From NCBI GenBank assembly GCA_002309425.1, contig DBXD01000056.1:1-47714 (forward strand): DNA of 47,714 bases, read 5' to 3'. The translations under genes were made by a program, and so were the position numbers. Below the pieces are notes generated by a model. The model worked only from the letters and a program-made list of their open reading frames with translations. It ran no database searches and was not told where the DNA came from. Below, one piece after another: positions 39,022 to 46,715 of this stretch (position 1 is its first letter; each line of letters begins with the position of its first letter). The DNA is from Cyanobacteria bacterium UBA1221 (GTDB lineage: Bacteria; Cyanobacteriota; Vampirovibrionia; Gastranaerophilales; Gastranaerophilaceae).

Positions 39022-41610
39022 ATGAAAATATTAGAAGTAAAAAACAATCTGGTAAAAATATCGTATACAGCCCAGGATGATCTTGTTATCTCAGGGTTTG
39101 TAATTATAGAAGACAGTCAGTATCCTTATGTTGCACAGGTAATGAGCCTAAAAGCTGATGGCGGCATAAATTATGCCATTGTAAAACTATTATTTACCTT
39201 TAATGAAGAGGGTGTCGTTAAAAATTATAACGGTTCTGTTCCTGAACTTGATGCTAATGTTACAAGACTTTCCGCAGATGAACTTCTGGATATTTTACCA
39301 ATTGAGCACCCTTTGAAGCTGGGCAAACTCTCACAGCAGAAATTTATTCTAAATGTCGATTATTCTACACTTGAAAAAAACTTGCTTGTTTGCTCTGATT
39401 ATCTTGAAAATACTGATATTCTGATTTCAAATTTTGCAAAACAAATTACTGATAATAACGATAAGTCAATAATATTTGATACAACCGGTACGATAAATGC
39501 CGAAAACAGACTGATTTTTGGCAAGGATTTTAAACTTCCATTGAATTATGATACTATAAACTTTATTTATGAACACGATTTGAATGACATTGATGCAACA
39601 AGCAAAGCTATTTTGCAGGATATTCTTCTGGAAATCCAGGAATATTCGAAAACAGTTTTGGATAAATTTATACCTTTTGATTCCTTTATTAATGTTGTTG
39701 ATATGCAGTATAAGCAACTCAGACTTCCTGAGCTTGCGTTGTTGAAGAACAGACTTATAAAGTATAAGGAAGAAAATGCTTTTGCTCAGGATGCAAAAGA
39801 TGTTCAGGCTTTCAGAGCTTCAGTAAGAGCTAATTTGTCCACTCTGATTGATATTTCTGATGCGGATGAAGTATTGCAAAATCTTGTTATGCATACCTTA
39901 TACAATGAATTGTACGATTTGGACTTATTCATATATAGTTTTGTTAAAGTAAACAATGATAACGCTGACAAAAAGTTGTTGAAAAAATTCCTTGCTCAGG
40001 ACAAGGTATACACAACGGTAATTTGTTCGCACAACTTTAGATATCTGTACGAATTAAAGGAAATTGCAGGCAATTTGATTTTATTTACCCCGCAAACAAC
40101 ACAGCACGACTTTAATTCATACAATGTATTTTTAAATAAACTAAATCCTGATGAGTACATTGTGTATGGTAAATCCACGCAAAATGTTCCGCTGATTATA
40201 GAAAATCTCACACTTGAAGATTTAAACGAATATGAGCAGGAATTTAATACCGATGCTAATAAAGATTCTTCAGGTGAAGTCCTTGATAATGAAAACTCTT
40301 TTGATAATGAATCAAATTCATACTCTGAAAAGGATATGACAGAAGATACACCGATTCAGGAAGATTTTGGAGCCGATGAAGCAGATGAAAACGATGAATA
40401 TGATGCAGCTGATGAGATTGAAAATGCAGACCCGCTGCTTGACGTAACTTTGGATAATACAGAAGAAAATATTGAGGATAACATAGTTTCTGAAGATAAT
40501 CAGGCTGAAGAATCTTCTTTTGATGAGTATGGTGTTGAACCATTACCGGAAGAAGTGGCAGATGATGCCGAACAGGAGCCAGCGCTTGAGGAAGAATATA
40601 CGGATATTCCCGAAAGTGATGATAATTATATGCAGCCTCTTGATGAAACTGCTGAAGAAGAGCCTCAGGAATTTGACTCTCAAATAAATGATGTTGATGA
40701 ATTTACGGATAATGATCAGTATATTACCGATAATTATGATGAGGTCGCTGTTGCGGAAACAGATAGTACCGAGACCGATAATGCGGCGGAGCAGCTTACG
40801 GAAGATGATTTAGACTTTATTGATAATATCAGTGAAACTGATTCACAGGAAGAATTTGCAGAAACGGTATCTCCCGAAGAAGAATTACCTGATTTTACGG
40901 AAGATAATACAGAAACTCCCGGAGATGCAACCTTTGATTTCAGTGAATATGAGCAGGTAGCGGAAAGCGATGTAAATAATACTGATAACGAAGTTTTAGA
41001 ATTTGATGATACCCAAACCCAAAGTGAAGAAACGGCGGATTTATCAATTATAGAAGATACAAGCAGTGATGAGAGTGCCGGTTTAGAAGTTTTGGATGAG
41101 ATTCAAGAAGCTGCAGATAATAAGGTAGAACCTAAGGAGGTTTTACAGGAAACTTCTGATGACGAAGAGAATATTCCTTTAGCAGGAGATATGCTTAATT
41201 TTATGGAAACAAATGAGGTTTCGTCTGATTCTCCTGAGGTAATTTCTGATGAATCACTTGATGAGCTTCCTGATGATACTCAGTCTCAAGATGTTGAACT
41301 GCCATTTGAAGAAAATGAAGATTCTTCTGCATTATTAGATGAATTAGACAGCGGATATGATTTTCAAAATTCAGGAGTTCCCGATGACGAAAATCCTCCG
41401 GTAGTACCGATATACCCTGTTGAAGAAGAAACACCCGTTGCAGGGGTACCTCAAACTTTTGATGCAGGTGACAGGGTCAGACACCCTAAATATGGTGATG
41501 GTATTGTTGAGAAAATGGTTAAATTCGGAAACAAAGTCCTCTGCGCAATAAGTTTTGCAAACGGCAGAAGGCTTCTTGACCCGACAATATCACAACTGGA
41601 AAAGATATAG
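39022..41610 (+). CDS. Degenerate HerA-like ATPase with acidic linker and UvrD-type Tudor domain
   Basis: An 862-residue protein in three parts, not described as such to my knowledge. The N-terminal part (about 1-420) starts with a beta-barrel (LVISGFVIIEDSQYPYVAQV) as in HerA/FtsK-like ATPases. A D-T-T-G segment (SIIFDTTGTI) resembles the Walker B-containing strand of that fold, and the C-terminal part of the domain (YTTVICSHNFRYL, then IVYGKSTQNVPLIIE) has HerA character, but no GxxxxGK[ST] Walker A can be found. A linker of about 390 residues (about 420-810) is extremely rich in Asp and Glu. The end (about 814-862) is a PcrA/UvrD-type Tudor domain: GDRVRHPKYGDGIVEKM. A GGAAG ribosome site precedes the ATG. 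Confidence 0.75.
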   Translation: MKILEVKNNLVKISYTAQDDLVISGFVIIEDSQYPYVAQVMSLKADGGINYAIVKLLFTFNEEGVVKNYNGSVPELDANVTRLSADELLDILPIEHPLKLGKLSQQKFILNVDYSTLEKNLLVCSDYLENTDILISNFAKQITDNNDKSIIFDTTGTINAENRLIFGKDFKLPLNYDTINFIYEHDLNDIDATSKAILQDILLEIQEYSKTVLDKFIPFDSFINVVDMQYKQLRLPELALLKNRLIKYKEENAFAQDAKDVQAFRASVRANLSTLIDISDADEVLQNLVMHTLYNELYDLDLFIYSFVKVNNDNADKKLLKKFLAQDKVYTTVICSHNFRYLYELKEIAGNLILFTPQTTQHDFNSYNVFLNKLNPDEYIVYGKSTQNVPLIIENLTLEDLNEYEQEFNTDANKDSSGEVLDNENSFDNESNSYSEKDMTEDTPIQEDFGADEADENDEYDAADEIENADPLLDVTLDNTEENIEDNIVSEDNQAEESSFDEYGVEPLPEEVADDAEQEPALEEEYTDIPESDDNYMQPLDETAEEEPQEFDSQINDVDEFTDNDQYITDNYDEVAVAETDSTETDNAAEQLTEDDLDFIDNISETDSQEEFAETVSPEEELPDFTEDNTETPGDATFDFSEYEQVAESDVNNTDNEVLEFDDTQTQSEETADLSIIEDTSSDESAGLEVLDEIQEAADNKVEPKEVLQETSDDEENIPLAGDMLNFMETNEVSSDSPEVISDESLDELPDDTQSQDVELPFEENEDSSALLDELDSGYDFQNSGVPDDENPPVVPIYPVEEETPVAGVPQTFDAGDRVRHPKYGDGIVEKMVKFGNKVLCAISFANGRRLLDPTISQLEKI

Positions 41611-41631
41611 TAATAATACAAAAAATACACT

Positions 41632-41663
41632 AAAAGACCCGACTGCATTCAGCTGGGTCTTTT
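41632..41663. terminator. Bidirectional intrinsic terminator
   Basis: AAAAGACCC (41632-41640) pairs with GGGTCTTTT (41655-41663), with a 14-base loop. It lies between the convergent HerA-like and metallo-hydrolase genes. T-runs on each side are short but present in both directions. Confidence 0.85.
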
Positions 41664-41696
41664 AATATTTAATCTATACTTTTATCTGCAAAGTAA

Positions 41697-42380
41697 TTAT
41701 TTTTTTGCAGGTTCCTGATCTATTTGTTCAGGATTAAGAACAGCACAATTTGTATTATTAATTTGCATTAACTGAACAAATCTGTTCAAATCAGCCTGAA
41801 CTTCAGGGAATGTGTTATAATGCATAGGAATAACCGTCTTAGCACCTAACCAGTCAGCCGCAACAACAGCGTGTTCAACATCCATTGTATAAGTTCCGCC
41901 AATAGGAAGAAGTGCAATATTTGGACGATAAATTTCTTTATATGTTTTAAAATCTGCAGTTAAGCACGTATCCCCTGCATGGAAAATTCTTACGCCTTCA
42001 ATATCAAACAAAATGCTTGCTGCAACACCGCCGTATGAACCGTCAGGTAAAGTGCTTGAATGATATGCAGGTAAAAATATTGCACGACCCCAGTCATAAT
42101 TTAACCAGCTTCCGAGTCCAACGGGACGCGTTTTGCACTTATTATTTGCACAATATGTCGCAACCTCTGCGATAGCAGTAATTTGTGCTTTTTTTGCTTT
42201 TGCAATATCAATTGCTTCGCCTAAATGGTCAGAATGGCCATGAGTTACAAATATATCAACAATATTTGATTTTTTGTAGTCATACTTAGGGTTATGGGAT
42301 ACAAACGGATCAACCAATATTGACTTGTCCCCTACCTTAAATTCAAATGCACTATGGCCTATGTATTTTAAATCTACCAT
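41697..42380 (-). CDS. UPF0173-type metal-dependent hydrolase (metallo-beta-lactamase fold)
   Basis: A 227-residue metallo-hydrolase of the UPF0173 group, substrate unknown. The metal motif HGHSDHLGEA is intact, followed by the family motifs VRIFHAGDTCLT and PIGGTYTMDVEHAV (ligand His), and a late VIPMHYNTFP. The length is typical. A GGAG stands nine bases before the ATG. It is divergent from ribD with 71 bases between them. Confidence 0.92.
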   Translation of the reverse strand: MVDLKYIGHSAFEFKVGDKSILVDPFVSHNPKYDYKKSNIVDIFVTHGHSDHLGEAIDIAKAKKAQITAIAEVATYCANNKCKTRPVGLGSWLNYDWGRAIFLPAYHSSTLPDGSYGGVAASILFDIEGVRIFHAGDTCLTADFKTYKEIYRPNIALLPIGGTYTMDVEHAVVAADWLGAKTVIPMHYNTFPEVQADLNRFVQLMQINNTNCAVLNPEQIDQEPAKK

Positions 42381-42417
42381 TAGTTTCTCTCCTTTTCTAA
42401 AATACTACCCTTACTCT

Positions 42418-42445
42418 TTTAGAATATCATTATTTTTGCTAAAAT
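42418..42445 (+). promoter_or_regulatory. Leaderless-type promoter of ribD
   Basis: TTTAGA (42418-42423), 16 bases, TAAAAT (42440-42445), six bases, ATG at 42452. There is no Shine-Dalgarno sequence and no room for an FMN riboswitch. Confidence 0.5.
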
Positions 42446-42451
42446 ACAAGT

Positions 42452-43525
42452 ATGAAATACGAAGAATTAATGAAAATGTGCATAGAGTCAGCAAAGCGCG
42501 GTGAGGGGTGTGTTTCACCGAATCCGCTTGTAGGCTGCATAATATTAAATAATGAAAACGAAATAATATCTGAGGGGTATCACGAAAAATACGGTGAGAA
42601 TCATGCAGAGCGAAACGCATTGTTAAAATTAGACAAAGATTCTTCAAAGGGAGCTACGCTAATTGTAAATCTTGAACCCTGTTCACACTACGGGAAAACT
42701 CCGCCATGTGCAGATTTAATTATTGAAAAAGGAATAAGTAAAGTTGTAATTGGCATGCGTGACGTAAACCCTGTTGTATCAGGGAACGGAATAAGAAAAC
42801 TAAAAGAAGCCGGTATTGAAGTTATAGAAGGTGTGCTGGAAGATGAATGCAGAAAATTAAATGAAATTTTTATAAAAAATATGACAAAGCAACAGTCATT
42901 TGTTGCAATAAAAACTGCAACAACTCTCGACGGTAAAATAGCAACACAATCCGGCTCTTCAAAATGGATTACATCTGAAAAGGCCAGAGAGGAAGTTATT
43001 AATATAAGAAGGAAATATGACGCAATCCTTACTTCATCATCTACCGTATCAGCAGATAATCCTAACATGAAACACAAAAAGAAAATTATTATTGACAGAG
43101 AATTAAAAACAGATTTTAGTAACGCAAATATTTATAAAAATGGAACTATTTATGTATCATATAATGAAAATATTTCATCAGAACGATTAGAATCGGTTTT
43201 AAGGCTAATTAAATACAATAATAATGTAAATTTACTTCCGACCAAAGTAATTGACGATAAAATCGATTTGAGAGATTTACTTGAGAAAATATATAAGCTT
43301 GGTGTAATGAGTGTTCTTGTTGAAGCCGGCGGGCATTTAAACGGGTCATTTTTAGAACATGCAGATAAAATTTATCAATTTATTGCACCTAAAATACTGG
43401 GAGATAACAAAGGACTGTCGTGTTTCGATTTTAGAACGGCAAATTTAATAAAAGAGGCTGATGACTTTAAATTTGAAGAAATTACTAATTATACCCCGGA
43501 CATCTTAGTGACGTACACAAAATAA
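42452..43525 (+). CDS. ribD: Bifunctional riboflavin biosynthesis deaminase/reductase
   Basis: Deaminates and then reduces the pyrimidine intermediate of riboflavin synthesis. The N-terminal deaminase domain (about 1-145) has the zinc-binding HAERNAL and PCSHYGKTPPCAD motifs. The C-terminal reductase (about 150-357) has KTATTLDGKIA, SSKWITS, ASS-type and VEAGGHLNGSF motifs. Length 357 is normal. The gene is not accompanied by ribE, ribBA or ribH, so the pathway genes are split. It is expressed from a leaderless-type promoter, and hydG follows 63 bases later. Confidence 0.95.
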   Translation: MKYEELMKMCIESAKRGEGCVSPNPLVGCIILNNENEIISEGYHEKYGENHAERNALLKLDKDSSKGATLIVNLEPCSHYGKTPPCADLIIEKGISKVVIGMRDVNPVVSGNGIRKLKEAGIEVIEGVLEDECRKLNEIFIKNMTKQQSFVAIKTATTLDGKIATQSGSSKWITSEKAREEVINIRRKYDAILTSSSTVSADNPNMKHKKKIIIDRELKTDFSNANIYKNGTIYVSYNENISSERLESVLRLIKYNNNVNLLPTKVIDDKIDLRDLLEKIYKLGVMSVLVEAGGHLNGSFLEHADKIYQFIAPKILGDNKGLSCFDFRTANLIKEADDFKFEEITNYTPDILVTYTK

Positions 43526-43588
43526 TATTTATTTTAACTTTACTTTTAATATTTACAGGACTATCATGGATATGAGTGAGGAAAAAAC

Positions 43589-45007
43589 ATGTATAACCCA
43601 AAATCAAATAAAGCCGAAGAATTTATAGATAATCAGGAAGTTTTGGATACCCTAAAGTATGCGGAAGAAAATAAAAACAATATTCAATTAATAGATAAAA
43701 TCTTGGATAAGGCAAAAAAAAGGAAAGGGCTGTCACACAGGGAGGCCTCCGTTCTATTGGCATGCGAGATAGAAGAGAAAAACGAAGAAATATTCATGCT
43801 GGCAAAAGAAATAAAACAAGACTATTACGGGAACAGAATTGTACTTTTTGCTCCCTTATATTTATCAAACTATTGCGTAAACGGATGCGTTTATTGCCCG
43901 TACCATGCAAAAAATACTCATATTCCCCGGAAAAAACTTACTCAGGACGAAATAAGAAAAGAAGTTATTGCTCTGCAGGATATGGGGCATAAACGATTAG
44001 CCATTGAAACGGGGGAGGATCCGGTTAATAACCCGATAGAATATGTCTTAGAGTCAATTAAAACAATTTATTCAATAAAACACAAAAACGGCGCAATCCG
44101 CAGAGTAAACGTAAATATTGCTGCAACTACGGTTGAAAATTATAAAAAGCTGAAAGATGCAGGAATCGGGACATACATTCTGTTTCAGGAAACGTATGAC
44201 AAAGAACGTTACGAAAGACTTCACCCGACAGGACCAAAGCACAATTATGCCTACCATACCGAAGCTATGGACAGAGCAATGGAAGCGGGAATAGATGATG
44301 TAGGACTGGGGGTATTATATGGTTTATCAACTTATAAATATGAGTTTGCTGCACAGTTGATGCATGCGGAACACCTTGAAGCGGTTCACGGAGTTGGCCC
44401 TCACACAATAAGTGTACCAAGAATCAGAAAGGCTGATGATATTGACCCGACAGCCTTTGAAAACGGAATTGACGATGAAACATTTGCAAAAATTGTAGCC
44501 TGCATAAGAATTTCTGTACCTTATACGGGTATGATTATTTCAACAAGAGAATCTAAAGAATGCAGAGAACGAGTTTTAGAACTTGGTATTTCGCAAATCA
44601 GCGGCGGCTCAAAAACAAGTGTAGGCGGATATTTTGAACCGATGCCGGAGAAAGAAGATTCCGCACAGTTTGATGTTTCTGACAGACGTCCACTGGATGA
44701 AGTTATGCACTGGCTTATTGATTTAGGATATATTCCGAGTTTTTGTACCGCATGTTACAGAGAAGGCCGGACCGGCGACAGGTTTATGTCAATTTGCAAA
44801 AATGAACAAATCCATAACTTTTGCCACCCAAACGCACTTCTGACTCTAAAAGAGTATCTGGAAGATTATGCATCTCCCGAAACTAAAACTGCAGGTGAAA
44901 AGTTAATATCAGAAGAATTACAGAAATTTGAAAATAAAAATACCGCAAAAGATGTCTCCGACAAATTGGGCAAAATCCACTCCGGAGAGAGAGATTTTAG
45001 GTACTAG
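43589..45007 (+). CDS. hydG: [FeFe]-hydrogenase H-cluster maturase HydG
   Basis: A radical SAM tyrosine lyase that makes the CO and CN ligands of the H cluster. The 472-residue protein has the radical SAM motif CVNGCVYC (C96, C100, C103) and the HydG-specific C-terminal CTAC...C cluster spaced CX2CX22C, which distinguishes it from ThiH. The tail DKLGKIHSGERDFRY is typical for HydG. A GAGG ribosome site precedes the ATG. No hydE, hydF or hydrogenase gene is seen near it, so they must lie elsewhere. Its presence predicts hydrogen metabolism in a fermentative anaerobe. The stop overlaps the opposite gene by the palindrome CTAG. Confidence 0.96.
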   Translation: MYNPKSNKAEEFIDNQEVLDTLKYAEENKNNIQLIDKILDKAKKRKGLSHREASVLLACEIEEKNEEIFMLAKEIKQDYYGNRIVLFAPLYLSNYCVNGCVYCPYHAKNTHIPRKKLTQDEIRKEVIALQDMGHKRLAIETGEDPVNNPIEYVLESIKTIYSIKHKNGAIRRVNVNIAATTVENYKKLKDAGIGTYILFQETYDKERYERLHPTGPKHNYAYHTEAMDRAMEAGIDDVGLGVLYGLSTYKYEFAAQLMHAEHLEAVHGVGPHTISVPRIRKADDIDPTAFENGIDDETFAKIVACIRISVPYTGMIISTRESKECRERVLELGISQISGGSKTSVGGYFEPMPEKEDSAQFDVSDRRPLDEVMHWLIDLGYIPSFCTACYREGRTGDRFMSICKNEQIHNFCHPNALLTLKEYLEDYASPETKTAGEKLISEELQKFENKNTAKDVSDKLGKIHSGERDFRY

Positions 45008-45681
45008 TGCTTACGGCATAAGTATCCTTTGAGAAACACTCTCGCTTTAGCATAGCTACTGGCGTTAGACGGCAACGCAACAGGTAAATTTTTTAAATCT
45101 ACTTTTGAAACGGCATCAAATAACTCTTTTGCACTCGCTTTATTCTCCCCATATGAAATAATTTTTACATTACTTATTTCACCATTTTTATGCAAGACAA
45201 ACTCAACAATAATTGGGGGACAAATATCCTCATTAAATGTTTTTGTACTAATATTATTCTTAATATTCAAGTAAATATAACTTGAATAATTACAAAATAG
45301 TTTTTCCTGATTTATGCTACCAGATAGCACCTCAAGGGTAATATAACTGCCCTTAATAGCTGTCGGTTTATTTTTATTTACCGTACTGCTTTTGGGTACA
45401 TTTGGAGTTACTTCGGTTTTTGTTTTTATTTTTGTTTTGGGTTTGGGATTATGTTCTATGCATTTAGGGCAACCGATACCTTTGGGTAAACTCGGAGGTA
45501 CTTTGGGTTTGGAGACTTGTTTACTGTCTTGACATTTAGGGCAACTGGGGGGTGATACCTTTTCTTGCCTAACAACCTTCTTTTTAAATTTGGTAGCATA
45601 AATATATGCATCATTCACATTCTCAGAACGAGCAGAACTTATAAAGGCTAATAATATAAAAAACAGTATGAATATCCTCAT
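45004..45681 (-). CDS. Exported TonB-C-domain protein with CPKC motifs
   Basis: A 225-residue protein with a signal peptide (about 1-19, IFILFFILLAFISSARS). The middle part is rich in Lys, Pro and Thr and carries two CPKC motifs (PSCPKCQD and GCPKCIEH) about 24 residues apart, which could bind metal or form disulfides. The C-terminal domain (about 130-222) has the TonB/TolA-like fold pattern VEFVLHKNGEISNVKIISYG. There is no membrane anchor other than the signal, no TonB box binding partner and no exbB/exbD nearby, so this is likely a periplasmic protein-interaction domain. It has a leaderless-type promoter and no ribosome site. Confidence 0.78.
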   Translation of the reverse strand: MRIFILFFILLAFISSARSENVNDAYIYATKFKKKVVRQEKVSPPSCPKCQDSKQVSKPKVPPSLPKGIGCPKCIEHNPKPKTKIKTKTEVTPNVPKSSTVNKNKPTAIKGSYITLEVLSGSINQEKLFCNYSSYIYLNIKNNISTKTFNEDICPPIIVEFVLHKNGEISNVKIISYGENKASAKELFDAVSKVDLKNLPVALPSNASSYAKARVFLKGYLCRKH

Positions 45682-45687
45682 ATCTTA

Positions 45688-45716
45688 ACTTTAACAGAAT
45701 TCCTTAATATATTCAA
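45688..45716 (-). promoter_or_regulatory. Leaderless-type promoter of the CPKC/TonB-C protein gene
   Basis: On the minus strand: TTGAAT (45716-45711), 17 bases, TAAAGT (45693-45688), six bases, ATG at 45681. No Shine-Dalgarno sequence. Confidence 0.6.
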
Positions 45717-45806
45717 TTATTCGTGAACAAAATATTAACTAATTATGTATTATCATGCAAATTGGAAAGGATACATGATTTAGAACAAGATTTTAGGTGT
45801 TAATAA

Positions 45807-46703
45807 CTATCTGTTATTCCTCAACTTTTTGTGTTCTTTATACCACTTTTCATAAGCTTGTGGATTGAACGTACCAGATACCTCAGGCATATCTGAAGGT
45901 TTAAACCACGGTTTATCTTCTCTAACCGGCGAGTAAGCAACGTTATAATCAAATGTATATTGTATTTCAATGGCATCTTTATCATACTCTGCCGGAAGCG
46001 GATAGTATTTTGTTGCATCAATGGCATCTAATGCAGCTTTATCCGCATTTTTATTACCGGAAGACAACATTATTGTTTTAAATATAAGAGTTCCATCTTT
46101 TGCGAGCTTCATCTTTACAACTATTCTGTTAGACGTGTTCCCCTTAGGCGGATTCCAGTTCAACTTAATACGCTTCATCAAATCTCTCATATATGGTTCA
46201 AAATTAACATTTGAAATATTTTTATCATTTCCTTGTTTTATATCATCAGTAATATTGGCACCAAAAGCTAATCTTATATCTATTTTGTTACTGCGAAGTA
46301 TAGTCGGAACAGGATTATATTTTGGAACAGAGTATATCGTTTTCAAAACATAGTCATCGAAATCTCTATTTCCTGAGGAACTGACAATAAACGGATATAG
46401 CATTCTGCCGTCAGCACCGACAGAAAATTGAGCTACAGTCCTTAGGATTGAACTATTTATGTTTGGCTGCCAAAATTTTTTAAGTTCTTGTTTTACATAC
46501 TCTTTATATGAAGAATATGCGCGCTCAGCTCTTAATTTAGCATTCACTCTTTCGTCCGTACCTGCCAATTTACTGTCTTTTGATATACCACTATTTGAAT
46601 ATGTATTTCTAAAATTTTCAATTGCAAAGTCGCCTACATCTGCAAATGCCGGCATAAAAATCAAGTTAATCAGTAAAAACAAAATAGCTAATCTTAATCT
46701 CAT
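45807..46703 (-). CDS. Exported protein with two tandem TonB-C domains
   Basis: A 298-residue protein. A signal peptide (about 1-21, MRLRLAILFLLINLIFMPAF) precedes a polar helical region. Then come two TonB/TolA C-terminal-like domains: the first about 65-145 (LKKFWQP, VAQFSVGADGRMLYPFIVSSSG), the second about 165-255 (IKLNWNPP, VVKMKLAKDGTLIFKTIMLSSG). The shared pattern is W.P, then a strand, then DG.... .V..SSG. The first ATG of the longer frame (46709) directly abuts a TATAAT, while the second ATG (46703) is six bases from it, so 46703 is chosen. The neighbour at 45004 has one related domain; there is no exbB/exbD. Confidence 0.8.
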   Translation of the reverse strand: MRLRLAILFLLINLIFMPAFADVGDFAIENFRNTYSNSGISKDSKLAGTDERVNAKLRAERAYSSYKEYVKQELKKFWQPNINSSILRTVAQFSVGADGRMLYPFIVSSSGNRDFDDYVLKTIYSVPKYNPVPTILRSNKIDIRLAFGANITDDIKQGNDKNISNVNFEPYMRDLMKRIKLNWNPPKGNTSNRIVVKMKLAKDGTLIFKTIMLSSGNKNADKAALDAIDATKYYPLPAEYDKDAIEIQYTFDYNVAYSPVREDKPWFKPSDMPEVSGTFNPQAYEKWYKEHKKLRNNR

Positions 46704-46709
46704 AAGCAT

Positions 46710-46715
46710 ATTATA
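46710..46715 (-). promoter_or_regulatory. Leaderless -10 box of the tandem TonB-C gene
   Basis: TATAAT (46715-46710 on the minus strand) ends six bases before the ATG at 46703 and begins directly after the stop codon (46716-46718) of the upstream TOPRIM gene. No Shine-Dalgarno sequence and no strong -35 box. Confidence 0.5.

Noticed and set aside
40256..40543. Histidine/glutamine-rich open frame on the minus strand
   Set aside because: It is the complement of the Asp/Glu-rich linker of the HerA-like gene (GAT/GAA codons read backwards as ATC/TTC and similar), not a gene. The same applies to 41201-41434.
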